A stretch of DNA of 64,000 nt from Nematopogon swammerdamellus (taxonomy: Eukaryota; Arthropoda; Insecta; Lepidoptera; Adelidae). Under the pieces are notes generated by a model. The model made no database searches. It saw only the letters and a list, made by a program, of their open reading frames with translations, and was not told where the DNA came from. Each line of letters starts with the position of its first letter. Position 1 is the stretch's first letter. Position numbers and translations under genes: made by a program. This document shows positions 54,323-64,000 of the stretch, in pieces. The stretch spans positions 17,577,395 through 17,641,394 of the forward strand of contig OX336345.1 in NCBI GenBank assembly GCA_946902875.1, in the 5' to 3' direction.

Positions 54323-55783
54323 ACACTACAGTCACGCACGCGAGTGATATTGTGGTGATATTTACACATATTAACCGTGAGATCCGGCACTCATATTGTT
54401 TTTTCAAATAACAAAATTTGTTATTTGAAAAATTTGTTTGATTTATTATTGATTTCGCTCCTCAGCAACAGCAACAGCAATTTAATTATTCACACAACTT
54501 TTGTTTCTTGCACACAAAGAGTTGCGGGCAATAGGTTCTTTGTTTTCGACTCAGTACTAACTAGCTATGTCGCTCGAGTTCTCTTGACGTCCTTACCATG
54601 ACACAAATGTTTTACGATGCTCATTTATTTGGTTACAAATCGAAACATACATTTGATGCAATCAGTTCTATTTTTACATACTTCTTTCTGATTGGGACTA
54701 AATATAGCTACGATAATAGTTCATTACTATTTATTTTCATACATAGATTCATTTTATGCTATGCATTTTATTGTTTTCCGTATTTGTCACCTAATATGTT
54801 ATGGACATATATTTTCCACTTTTCGTACGAAATAAATATTGTTTAAGAAATTTAAATTATTTTTAATTGTTATCTATCTTTAAAAAAGAAAATAAAAAGG
54901 TATTATTTTCGGATTAATTAGACTAATAACTTTAATTAAATTTACTTTTTATTTTTAAATATAATAATATTGTTTCGTTACATGAATTCATAAATTATCG
55001 TCAATAAAACCATCGACACGCTTCCCATTCCTTTTTCTCTCACCGCGGGCAGCATCCCGGGCGTTCCCATGCTACGTACGAAGCTTATTCACATGAATCA
55101 TCTTTATTGCCACAAAATGTGATGAGTTAAACTTCAATCTCTTCTTAGGTGCTTCTTGATCGATGACCGATGTACTTGGTCGGGACAAAACGGTGGCGTG
55201 GTTTGCGGTCGCCTACCACAAACTGTTGTCACTTTTGTGGTGCTAATGGCTTTATTTATTTTACTACTCTTTTATGGGGTGGCTTTAAGTTGACGATTTA
55301 ATTTATATTGACATCTGCTAGTTTGTAAACCTCCGTTTTATGATATGTGATTCTTGATGTTATGTGAATGAATCTTGGGGGTTATATGTTTAACTCGTGC
55401 CAAATGCAGGCACTGTTCAGTGCGGTTGGCCAAGGACATAACTCGGTTCTTAGCGAAAATCGAACTTGGGTTTGAGCCATACACTTTTGAAAGTAAGGGA
55501 TGCTAGTTCCGCAGAGCAGCGTCAGGCCTCACGCACTCTATGTACTTGCGCGCGCTAACTACCTACCGCCCGACGGGCCGCCGTCGGTCTTTTTCAGTAG
55601 AAATTCGTCAGCCGCGCGAATTATACATAGACGCTCGCCCACGCAACTGCGCGCAGCTGCAAAGCAATAACCACTTTACACTCGATCGTTAAGGTACATT
55701 TTCGCACGCAGCGATTGGCGATGTGTAACAGTAGGCTATTAAAGCCCGAAAGTAGGAACATTTTCTATGGAGTGATTTATCTG
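54323..55783. other. Intergenic DNA
   Basis: AT-rich to 55.0 kb, then GC-balanced with a CpG-rich patch at 55510-55680. No supported gene. Confidence 0.4.
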
Positions 55784-56213
55784 TTACGAAGTAACTATTA
55801 AGTAATCTGTGGCAGCGTCCGTGATAGTATATGTAAAACAGACTAAACGAACCCACAAATCGTCTGTACTCAGGGACTCCAGACCATCTGTAAGTTTCGG
55901 GTCACCAACAAGACGGATGGCTCGAAGCTGTATCGAGCCCAAGGACGCTAGCAGATAGTGGGGACCACCCTCCCAGATGTGACTGCAGTACTTCATCACC
56001 GGCCTAATCTGTGTTTTGTACAACAGGAATAGTTGTGCCGGTGAGAAGAACCGCCGATTGCGGAAAAGTATTCCCAATTTTCTGGATGCAGTTTTGGCCT
56101 TAGACTCGATTAGTTGCCTGAAGCCCACGTCTTTGGAAATAGTGATGCCCTGGAGGTCCGGGTGTTCCGAGACAGGTACGACGCTGCCTTGGAAACTAGC
56201 TTGGAAAGGGAAT
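55784..56213 (-). pseudogene. Jockey-type LINE reverse transcriptase, C-terminal part
   Basis: The minus-strand frame is open from 56213 (…EHPDLQGITISKDVGFRQL) through ASRKLGILFRNRRFFSPAQ and LLYKTQIRPVMKYCSHIWE to RAIRLVGDPKLTDGLESLS. This is the region after the catalytic palm, with the typical 'YxxxxRPxMxYCSHxWxGxP' and 'LDxIQxRAIRLxxDP' motifs of Jockey-group elements in insects. The palm with its YxDD box is missing at the 5' side. The frame closes at 55784, shorter than the family's usual end. An L-SINE abuts the truncation point at 56222. Confidence 0.85.
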
Positions 56214-56221
56214 GGATCGAC

Positions 56222-56366
56222 CTAAATAGTTTGTGTTTTCAGTCCAGTTCAGTGTAGCCGGCGCGACCGAAGGGAAGCACTGACATGGCACCTAGTTCGC
56301 CCGGTGTTATGGGCTGACATCACGGATGTTGTAGATAATGTGGTCAACCGTGTCAAAAAAATCGAA
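56222..56366 (+). repeat. L-SINE 5'-truncated
   Basis: TAAATAGTTTGTGTTTTCAG to GTCAACCGTGTCAAAAAAAT. It directly adjoins the LINE fragment. Confidence 0.85.
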
Positions 56367-56384
56367 TTTCCAAAAAAAAAAAAT

Positions 56385-56496
56385 CCTTTATCGACATTTT
56401 TCCTGTGTCGGCCGAAAATATGGAATAGACTTCCCATGAGTTTTTTTCCTTACTGCCTATAATCTGCAGGTCTTCAAAAAGCGTTTCAATAAATAG
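56385..56496 (+). pseudogene. Jockey-type LINE C-terminal remnant
   Basis: CGAAAATATGGAATAGACTTCC, then TTTTTTTCCTTACTGCCTATAA and CAGGTCTTCAAAAAGCG read as 'RKYGIDFP*' and 'AYNLQVFKKRFNK*' in one frame. These are the last motifs of Jockey-like polyproteins (WNxLP, FPxxYNLxxFKxxxNK), here with an internal stop. Confidence 0.5.
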
Positions 56497-56782
56497 ACAT
56501 CGGCACTTTTGTCCGCCTTACTTTATAATATAAAGCATAATACATACATAAAGAAGCAACAGTCCGTTTTGTTTGTAAAATATTTTGCTTCTGGTGCCCA
56601 TCTTCTAAGGATTTTGAACGCGAAAGCCTAAAAGATGTACCCACGTAGGTGTCGAAATAATATTGATCCAAATTGGAATGTTATGCTTTGTATTACGAGT
56701 CGATAATCTTTTTTATTGCATGTAAAATGGTCCGTTTTAATATATTTTGAAAGTTTTTCGCTGTTAAGGAATATTGTGAAAT

Positions 56783-56886
56783 GTTTTTTTATGGAATCTG
56801 ACACGGTTGGCTACATCATCCGTGACGTCAGCCCATAACACCAGGTGAGCTAGGTGACATGTCAGTGCTTCTCTTCATTTCCTGTA
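56783..56886 (-). repeat. L-SINE 3' fragment
   Basis: TTTTTTTTATGGAATCTGACAC, with CACCTACAA deleted after GGCTACAT, to GTGCTTCTCTTCATTTC. Confidence 0.82.
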
Positions 56887-57000
56887 TCAGTCATTTCATG
56901 TATCACCAATTTTAGTTTTTTTTACCACAGTAAGCAACATTATCATGAGCGCCACAATTGTAGTAAGAACAATGGGATAAAAACACTTAGATAAAATTCA

Positions 57001-57337
57001 GTCACATCTACTAAATTTAACATTTATTTCAAAATTTTATTCAATTAAAATTATCATAGTTATAAAATAATTAACTAATCTTATATAAACTAACTTAGGA
57101 AATAAAGTAACTTAAAAAAATAATTTCATTTAGTGTTTTTGTCCCCGGGATTGTGCCGAGGATGCCAGCCGCGTTACCCCTCTGAATTGCCAGGCTTATC
57201 CTTTGGCGGAAGAAGGTGAGGCAAGAGGGGTGACCTATGGCAGCAGCCATCCTCGACCCTATCTCGTGGACAAAAGCTATCGCCTCCTCAGACATCTTCA
57301 CATTACGGTAGAGATGAATTGCTACTCGCATAAACAT
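57001..57337 (-). pseudogene. LINE C-terminal tail, copy 4
   Basis: EEAIAFVHEIGSRMAAAIG then LTFFRQRISLAIQRGNAAG and GTIPGTKTLNEI, stop at 57095. A 3' region with GAATAAAATTTTG follows down to about 57001. The upstream VxxIGxRMxxxxG stretch matches the equivalent part of copy 1 (FIGNLSKKLIEKANDK). It is truncated at the 5' side. Confidence 0.6.
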
Positions 57338-57371
57338 ATTCAGAGGTTCGTTTATAAGATTTTATTACATT

Positions 57372-57429
57372 CTTTTTTTCGTACAAATATTTACTTTTAC
57401 GCAAAAGTAAATATTTGTACGAAAAAAAG
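57372..57429. repeat. Perfect hairpin, 27-bp stem, 4-nt loop
   Basis: CGTACAAATATTTACTTTT inside 57372-57398 is exactly inverted at 57403-57429. Loop ACGC. Confidence 0.93.
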
Positions 57430-57573
57430 GTGCAGCGCCTTTAGCGGGACAGTTGTACAAAATGAATTACAAAATAAAATAGAACCTAAAACTACCTATT
57501 AAATTAAAATTACCTAAAACTATACCTAAAATCTAAAACTACAAGTCTTAACAATAAATATTTAAAATAAATA

Positions 57574-57717
57574 AGGTCGAAGCAGCTATGTAAATTGTAC
57601 CTGTTTTCCGTCCAGTTCAGTGCAGCCGGCACGATCGAAGGGAAGCACTGACATGTCACCTAGCTCACCAATGCGTTATGGGCTGACAACACGGGTGTAG
57701 TAGTGGGCAACCATAAA
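57574..57717 (+). repeat. L-SINE 5'-truncated
   Basis: AAGGTCGAAGCAGCTATGTAA, TCCAGTTCAGTGCAGCCGGC, ATGGGCTGACAACACGGG and the tail AACCATAAAATAAAA. Confidence 0.82.
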
Positions 57718-58232
57718 ATAAAAATAAAATAAACAAATAAAAAACCTGCCTCTCTCCACCTCAAGCCGCAACTGTACTCGATTGAGCGGTCCCACCACGT
57801 AGCAGACAGGATGTACTTTCAGCAAGGTGTCGACCGGATGATTACGGGCAATCATTGTGCTCTCCCACAGCCTAATTTGAGTTGTCTGTGCGCGCGGCGT
57901 AATTGTGCACGCATGCGCGTGGGTGGCGCGCAATAGTGTGTGGTGATAAAATAAATTAGAACACATTCGTTCTGTGCTGTCTCGAGAGGGAGAATGAGAG
58001 ATGAGAGTTACTCGTATTTATTGTCACATATTGTTGACTTGAAAAGTGAAAATAAATGTTTAATACTTTTTTCTTAGTTATATTTTCTATTTAAGCTAAG
58101 AAATAAAAAAAAGTAATTAAAAGTATTACATAACAGGCACACTGAAATACAATAACAACATTTGAGAGTAATTAAATGAAAAATTAATAAAAAATTAATG
58201 ACGTCTGTACTGCAGTAATATACCTAAAGGTA
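57718..58232. other. Intergenic DNA
   Basis: Minus frame 57676-57966 crosses a SINE tail and has no motif. The rest is AT-rich. Confidence 0.45.
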
Positions 58233-58385
58233 CACTAGCTGTGCCCGCGACTTCGTCCGCGTGGACTTATCATGACGCCATCTATCGGGTTCAATTGAAC
58301 ACAAAATTTCATCCAAATCGGTCCAGCCGTTTAGGTGGAGTTAGGTGACGAACACACGTACAGAAGAATTATATATATAAGGATA
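58233..58385 (+). repeat. CCCGCGG-type repeat, short form
   Basis: TAGCTGTGCCCGCGACTTCG, CAAATCGGTCCAGCCGTTTAG and GAATTATATATATAAGGATA. Confidence 0.72.
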
Positions 58386-59194
58386 GACATACGCACGCAT
58401 GTTAACACACAAACACACAAACTACAGCAAAAGTTTCGTGACGGTCCAAGTCTTACACTTTTTGCGATAAGAAACTTTGTTCCAAAAATCCCCTTAATTT
58501 CTGCCGAGGCTGCCATGGTCCATAGTATGCAAAAGTTCCTTCTTTGAATTTCCAGGCATAAGCGGCGTATGAAGAAAGCCTTGGTTCATTACGGATTTGT
58601 CCTCTAGCATTTTGCCGATAGTTTCAGCAACATTTTAATACATATTAGAAAATCTCAATTAATTACGAGAATAAAGTCATGATTCACTTCCGTTTCCTTG
58701 ATTGATATTTATTTAATGTGTAATTGATTGTTAATGGTTGCATATAGGCTGATTCAGCCATGACTCAGCCATCACCAGGTGATTCTGGAAATCAAATAAA
58801 AAAAAATATTGAACTTGTAATTTTTTTCAAAATATCAGAAAACAAATTCACGATTCCCATACTTCTTGTGGCGACAAATAATTATGAAGGTCAAACTTTT
58901 TACTTTGCGCTCTAGGATCATTCAATGCTGAATCAGCTTGTCTACCTATTTACGTACGTATCATAAATGACAGAAAATCTTGTTAATTTTAATGTTTATA
59001 GTAATAAATGAGTTAATAATTAAATTAATTCATATATAAATAACAAAGTTAATATGAAAAACAAAACAAACAATTTCTCTAGCGTAAGCCATTTATCAAA
59101 GATACACAATTGATAAATTAATCTTATATAAATGTTACTGCCGTTTAATTTTGTCACTTGCATTTATACATATAAATATTTATGCGTAAATCTT
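58386..59194. other. AT-rich intergenic DNA
   Basis: Nothing recognised. Confidence 0.5.
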
Positions 59195-59204
59195 ATAAAA
59201 GTTG

Positions 59205-59460
59205 CACCCCTATACGCTGGACTTACCACGTATGCGTACCAATCGGTTCTGCAGCTCTTTCCTCCACAGAACTGCTAAACTATGTAACGCTCTCCCCCTT
59301 GCCCACATATTTCTCATTAGTCTCGGGTCCTTCAAGGAGGCGTGAATAGGCACCTGTCAGGCCGGCATGACATTCGAAACCCCCGCGTACGACCGAATGT
59401 CCATGGGCATCGTTAGACACCTTATGGGTGGCCACATTTCGCGCTTTCTATATTATTTTT
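59205..59460 (+). pseudogene. Jockey-like LINE 3' end
   Basis: CGCTGGACTTACCACGTATG, CCACAGAACTGCTAAACTATG, GTCAGGCCGGCATGACATTC, GAATGTCCATGGGCATCG and the tail ACATTTCGCGCTTTCTATA. The coding part has stops. Confidence 0.75.
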
Positions 59461-59618
59461 TTTATCTAAAACTATAAAGCTATATAATACAGATGTAAGT
59501 AATATGTTACCTTTCCAAAAGTAGCTTTTAATATTTTATTAAAATCACTTTATCACTCATTGTAAATTACAATAAAACCAATTTAAAAATTAAACCACAA
59601 ATATATGTATCTCATGTT

Positions 59619-59735
59619 ACATACGATATGCGACACGCCTGTTTCCCAGTGGGGTAGGCAGAGTCAACGGATCTCCACGCGCCACGATTCTGACACACCT
59701 CTGTCGCCTCTTCCACTCTCATAATGTTCTCCTCT
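59619..59735. repeat. Fragment of a common lepidopteran repeat, unassigned
   Basis: CGCCTGTTTCCCAGTGGGG, GTCAACGGATCTCCACGCG and ACACCTCTGTCGCCTC are words I associate with a widespread moth repeat. It is single copy in this window. Confidence 0.35.
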
Positions 59736-60203
59736 TAATGTATATTTTATAAAAAAATTGCAATTTACTCTCACCGTAGCTCTCACCAATGAACCGTATA
59801 ATCCTAAAGCGACGTAAGAAAACCTCCACAAAACCAACACGCATTGAAATCGTTTACATCGCCACTAAGTTCGCAGCTTCGTAAGCAAATCGGTCTGCTT
59901 ACGAACCTTGCGTATAGCATCTTATATAGTTATTTGCATCATGTAAGAAGAGAAAACAGCCATAAAATCACAGCCCACAAGCCCCACCCTGTGCTCGACA
60001 CAACAATTATAAGCATGTACAGTGTGCTGGTAAAATTTTTATAAGTTTTGTCATATGAAAAATTTTGAGACTGTTTCTGAAACTTAAATGTTTTTATGCG
60101 TAAACATCTATCGAGACCCCGAGGATTTTCGGAGCTTGAGTGAATTGCGATTTGGTAGCAGTAACACTAATATAATATTAGATATGTTTTATTTTGTATA
60201 TTT

Positions 60204-60527
60204 TGTACTGTGTGGGGCCGGTACTTTAAAAGAATAGCCCCACTGCATCTCTCCCCGTGCATATCGCAAAAGGCGACTAAGGGATATGACTCCCTTCTTA
60301 TATTACTAGGTGGTAGGGTTTAACCCGCCCGGGCTAGTACCACCGCACTGAATGAAAGGTCGGTCCAAACGGCTATGTAAATAGTTTGTGTTTTCCGTCC
60401 AGTTCAGTGTAGCCGGCACGACCGAAGAGAAGCACTGACATGGCACCAAGTTCACCCGGTGGTATGGGCTGACATCACGGATGTTGTAGGTGATGTAGCC
60501 AACCGTGTCAGTTTCCATAAAAAAAAA
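60204..60527 (+). mobile_element. L-SINE, short H1-only form, full length
   Basis: GTACTGTGTGGGGCCGGTAC, GGCGACTAAGGGATATGAC, central domain, body and TTTCCATAAAAAAAAA. Flanks TATTTTGTATATTTT and TATATTTGTTTATTTT suggest a target duplication in AT-rich DNA. Confidence 0.9.
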
Positions 60528-60698
60528 TATATTTGTTTATTTTTGCATTTATATTATTAGGTACAATTCATTTAATGCAAAATTGGATGGATCGGTTCAG
60601 CGTGTGCGTGAGCGTTTGCGTGTACTTGTGCGTGTGCGTGTGTGAGGAAGGGTGCGCTAGGGTATATTTCAGTGTGGAGTTGCGGCACTCAAACTTTG

Positions 60699-61085
60699 TT
60701 TTTTTTTTATATGTATTCCGGTATGGGTGGCTGAGTTGGAGGGTCCAAAGCGCATGCTCCGACCAGCCAATATCACCTCCAAGAAGGTAGGTGCCATACC
60801 GGAGACTTCCCTGGATTGCTGGCTATACTGGACTAGAGGAGAACACAACCGAGGTTGCTATGCGGCCATCTTACATCCAGTATGGTGGTACCAACCCAGT
60901 CGGCTACAAATCGGCTTCTGTAGGGACCTACAGTTTTACACCGGTTCCGAACGGTGAAGCAGCAGGTGTAGGTATGCACGTAAATTTTTTCGTCAGAAAA
61001 AACTCATTGGTACACGCCGACGGGATTCGAACCGCGGACCTCTCGCATGAGAAGCCGATGCCCAAACCACTCGGCCACCCGCCGC
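60699..61085 (-). mobile_element. S-SINE, near full length with internal deletion
   Basis: T run, 3' half, CAACCCAGTCGGCTACAAAT, then part of the central domain (CACCTAGTAAGGGGC...) is replaced by CGGCTTCTGTAGGGACC. The head follows with box B as GGGATTCGAACCGCGG and box A as CCACTCGGCCACCC. The 149-codon frame through it is chance. Confidence 0.88.
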
Positions 61086-61117
61086 TTAATGTACCTGCTC
61101 GTTATCTAGTATCGTAC

Positions 61118-61224
61118 AATACAATCCAGTACAGTACAATCCAATCCAGTACAATCCAGTATCGGTGGCTGAGTCCGAGGGGCGAGAGCACAAGCTCCGA
61201 TCGGCCCATATCACCTCTGAGAAT
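61118..61224 (-). repeat. S-SINE 3' fragment with TACAATCCAG repeats as tail
   Basis: AGTATCGGTGGCTGAGTCCG to ATCACCTCTGAGAA. In place of a poly-T run there are about five units of ACAATCCAGT at 61118-61162. Confidence 0.75.
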
Positions 61225-61452
61225 GTGCCGCACTGAATAATTCCATTTAAATAATTTTGTTAGTAATGTTTTAATTTTCGAAAAATTTACAATTTCAAAA
61301 TATTTACAAATTTTAGACCTGTTCTTTAACCACTCAGGCGTCGGCTTCCGCGCGCGCTAATCTCCGAAAAATGTCGCAAATATTCGCGATCACGATTAAA
61401 TACGCAATGAGAAAAAAAAAAAGATCGGAAAAAAATATTTGATCACCTATAA
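61225..61452. other. Spacer between two S-SINEs
   Basis: AT-rich then CpG-containing. No element seen. Confidence 0.5.
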
Positions 61453-61801
61453 GCGGCGGGTGGCCGAGTGGTTTGGGCGTCGGCTTCTCATGCGAGAGCT
61501 TCGAGGTTCAAATCCCTGTCGGCATGTACCAACAGCTACACCGTTCGGAACCGATGTAAAACTGTAGGTCCCTTCCCTTGTCCCTTACTAGGTGGTAGGC
61601 TCAAATTGTAGCCGACTGGGTTGATATCACCGTACTGGATGTATGGCCGCATAGCAGCTTCGGTTGTGTTCTCCTCCAGTCCAGTATAGCCAGCAATCCA
61701 GGGAAGTCTCCGGTATGGCACCTACCTTCTCAGAGGCTGGTCGGAGCATGTGCTTTGGTCCCTCCGACTCAACCACACATACTGGATTACATTAAAAAAA
61801 A
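61453..61801 (+). mobile_element. S-SINE, full length
   Basis: Head GCGGCGGGTGGCCGAGTGG with box A at 61461-61472 and box B GGTTCAAATCC at 61505-61515. A deletion removes the TTCTGACGAAAA part. The central domain, 3' half and TACATTAAAAAAAA follow. Confidence 0.9.
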
Positions 61802-63006
61802 CACATTTAGCATGGTTGTAATTGTTACAACATTTTCTACAAATATATGTATATTTTTTTAAATGAATTGACCTTTGTTTTTATTACAATTTGTTAGTTG
61901 AACTTTGCACGAACATTGCATTCCACAAATATAGTAAGGTTAAGTATTTTTTTTCGATTTCACACACTCGCGAATTGATAAGACCTCCAATACTATAATT
62001 TAGTAGCACCAATAATATAATATAAATTATACACAAACACAACAGACAACTGACTAAAAACACAAAAAATCATTTTATATGAAGCGGGAGGCACGCCGAG
62101 TTCGCAAGCGAAAATGGCATCCGTCACCACGTCTGGAAATCAACACTGAGAAATCCGTTAGTTTTTCGCTGTAAGCTGGCGCCAAACCATCACCGCTTTT
62201 CGGCATCTACCATTATTTAGAAGGACACCATGTACCAGTAATATGAACGTATATAAGACAAAATATGAATATGTCAATGGGCACACAGACACAATGCAAT
62301 GGACTGTGCCAAGGCTCTTCGTCTCGAATCTGTGATCACTTGTAAACGAGTAATTATAGTGTTTGCTGAAATGTGTCGAGATTGGTCATTTACGGGGTAA
62401 AGTTAATTATAATGTAAAAAAGTGCTTTGCGCTAGAGAAGGTAGGATTATTACAGAAAGCAATATTTTTCCATCAACCTTGTTCACAACCATTTTTAGTA
62501 TACAGGGTTCCCTACGGAATTTTAATTCACCAAAGTGACGAGTACTATATACAATATTACGTCTATACACAGCATTATTGGAGATGTTTTTTCTCAACGG
62601 CCTCAATTTATTATTCCAATATATAAATGACGAAAAAAACACATAACAGTAATACAAAACACAACTTGTTATACGAAGTAAAACTAATTAAATAAAATTA
62701 ACCTAATAAATAAATAAAAACTAAATAATTACATATTAGTCTTACTGTAAGTAAAAAAAAAGATATAAATTGAAATGTATTATTTCGTGTAATGTAAAAC
62801 AGCATTACGGAACGTTACCTTGTCTCTCTGTACATGTGCGTGTAGATTCGGACGTACGAGTATGACAATCCTTAGATGCGCTACCTAATCAAAATCTGTC
62901 CGCATAAATCCCGGACGTATGACAACCCTTCTGTAAATATATTTCAGGCATGGGCGGGGCAGACTGCCCTCCGTGCAACGGCATAGTGGAGCATGCATGG
63001 TCCCTC
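61802..63006. other. Intergenic DNA
   Basis: AT-rich with two short frames near 62363-62657 on opposite strands and no motif. No SINE or LINE. Confidence 0.45.
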
Positions 63007-63021
63007 CCCCCCCCCCCCCCC
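63007..63021. repeat. Poly-C run (15) before SINE tail
   Basis: An uninterrupted C run directly adjoining the SINE T run. Confidence 0.9.
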
Positions 63022-63390
63022 TTTTTTTATGGAAACTGACACGGTTGTAGGTGATGTAGCCAACACCTACAACGTCCGTGATGTCAGCCCATAACACCGG
63101 GTGAACTAGGTGCCATGTCAGTGCTTCCCCCTTTGATCGTGCCGGCTACACTGAACTGGTCGGAAAACACAAACTATTTACATAGCCGGTTCGACCGACG
63201 TTTCACTCAGTGCGGTGGTACCAACCCGGGCGGGTTAAACCCTACCACCAAGTAAGGTTAGGAGGGAAGGGACCTACAGTTTTACGAGGAATCCGAACCT
63301 CGGTCAGCCTCCAATGGTTAGCGGTCACCCATCTAAGTACTGACCGCACCCAGCGTTGACTGTCTGCACCACTAAGCTATCGAGGCTGAC
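63022..63390 (-). mobile_element. L-SINE with head H2, near full length, micro-inverted
   Basis: Tail TTTTTTTATGGAAACTGACAC. A 15-bp in-place inversion lies at 63047-63061. The body, central domain, box B (ATCCGAACCTCGG), 5S-like TCTAAGTACTGACCGCACC and box A (CACTAAGCTATCGAGGCTGAC) at the far end are all present. Confidence 0.9.
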
Positions 63391-64000
63391 AAATTCTCTC
63401 TCCCCCTCCATTTAAGTAAATAAACTTAGCTTTACATAGTTTAAATTAATATTTACTTTATAGATACTTTTAATGTTAAATTATTGTCTTATCCATTAAA
63501 TAACGTTTACTTAATGATAAAATGATTTTTTATAATAGTTGAATGACACATTAAGAAAATAGTACTTACGCTGTAACCAACACTTACAATTATGTAATCA
63601 CTAAAGCCACAGAAGGTTCTTTCTTTTAAAACAATACAACATCGTTCTTAATCATTTCACTATATAAATATGCGGGTCTGTCTGTATGTATGCCTGTCTG
63701 CGGTATGCGAAACCTCGCAGTTTTAGCCACTCCTAACATCCATAATGCTCATGAATTTGACATTTATTACCGACCCGTATTAATGGTGCGTGTCATTCGT
63801 GAAGAATTCTTTAAAACATATTGAGCGGAAATATTTGTTTGAGAAACGATGCCGTAATTTATGGACGGGGCCAATATCGAATGATAGAGACTAAGGTTTG
63901 AGTTTTGGGCTGTATTTTCCCCAATAAATTTTATTTTATTTATTGTTTATTTTATTAGAACAACAACCAGGGATACAATATACACAATACTCCCCCTTTT
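63391..64000. other. AT-rich intergenic DNA to window end
   Basis: A short (TGTC/TATG)-like stretch near 63671-63705. No gene or named repeat. Confidence 0.5.

Noticed and set aside
54030..54323. 97-codon frame rich in Asn, Thr and Ser
   Set aside because: It is caused by a degenerate (AGTAAC)n tract.
60791..61240. 149-codon plus-strand frame
   Set aside because: It is the translation of the S-SINE at 60699-61085 and its neighbour. The equivalent frames appear over other SINE copies.

Overview
The window reads as intergenic, transposon-rich DNA of an insect, most probably a moth or butterfly (Lepidoptera). It is AT-rich, has no bacterial gene organisation, and carries a short (TTAGG)n array, the insect telomere motif. 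It also holds many copies of tRNA-headed SINEs, RTE- and Jockey-type LINE tails and the 'CCCGCGGCTTCGCTCGCG' repeat, all of which I associate with lepidopteran genomes. I found no complete host gene. Nearly every longer open frame is either a translation of a SINE or a 5'-truncated piece of a retrotransposon or transposase. A few unexplained frames (about 43.9, 44.7-45.2, 48.5-48.9 and 39.0-39.4 kb) are listed at low confidence.

Four repeat families make up most of the window. (1) The 'L-SINE' (27 copies or fragments) ends in TTTCCATAAAAAA. Its body is joined to one or both of two heads: H2, a tRNA-like head that also contains a 5S-rRNA-like internal control region, and H1, an ~85-nt module beginning GTACCGTGTGGGGCC. 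(2) The 'S-SINE' (7 copies) has a serine/leucine-tRNA-like head and ends in GGATTACATAAAA. It shares a central domain of about 75 nt with the L-SINE. (3) The 'H1-TATG repeat' begins with the same H1 module and ends in two hairpins and (TATG)n. (4) A repeat starts TTTAGGGTTCCGT and ends in a T-arm-like hairpin plus CTTGGCCGGTTTT. Repeats of the CCCGCGG type and several MITEs add to these.

Layout. 1-9 kb: SINEs, a 60-bp tandem duplication and a Jockey-like LINE tail. 9.08-11.83 kb: a large palindromic foldback transposon of the IS630-Tc1-mariner type, whose right arm carries a 5'-truncated retrotransposon with a restriction-like endonuclease. 12-17 kb: H1-TATG repeat, foldback MITE, SINEs and a second MITE. 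17-33 kb: mostly AT-rich DNA with SINE fragments, CCCGCGG-type repeats and LINE tails. 35.24-36.30 kb: a truncated Penelope-like element with a GIY-YIG endonuclease between perfect 50-bp inverted ends. 37-60 kb: RTE, Jockey and unassigned LINE tails, H1-TATG repeats, a SINE nested in an H1-TATG repeat, a minisatellite and two strong hairpins. 60-64 kb: a cluster of SINEs, one with a micro-inversion.

The genes here do not form a pathway. What links the parts is parasitism and recombination. SINEs swap Pol III promoter heads, may borrow a LINE tail, and land in each other. Two elements (the mariner-like palindrome and the Penelope-like element) have turned into inverted-repeat structures. All coordinates come from reading by eye, and repeat ends may be off by a few bases.
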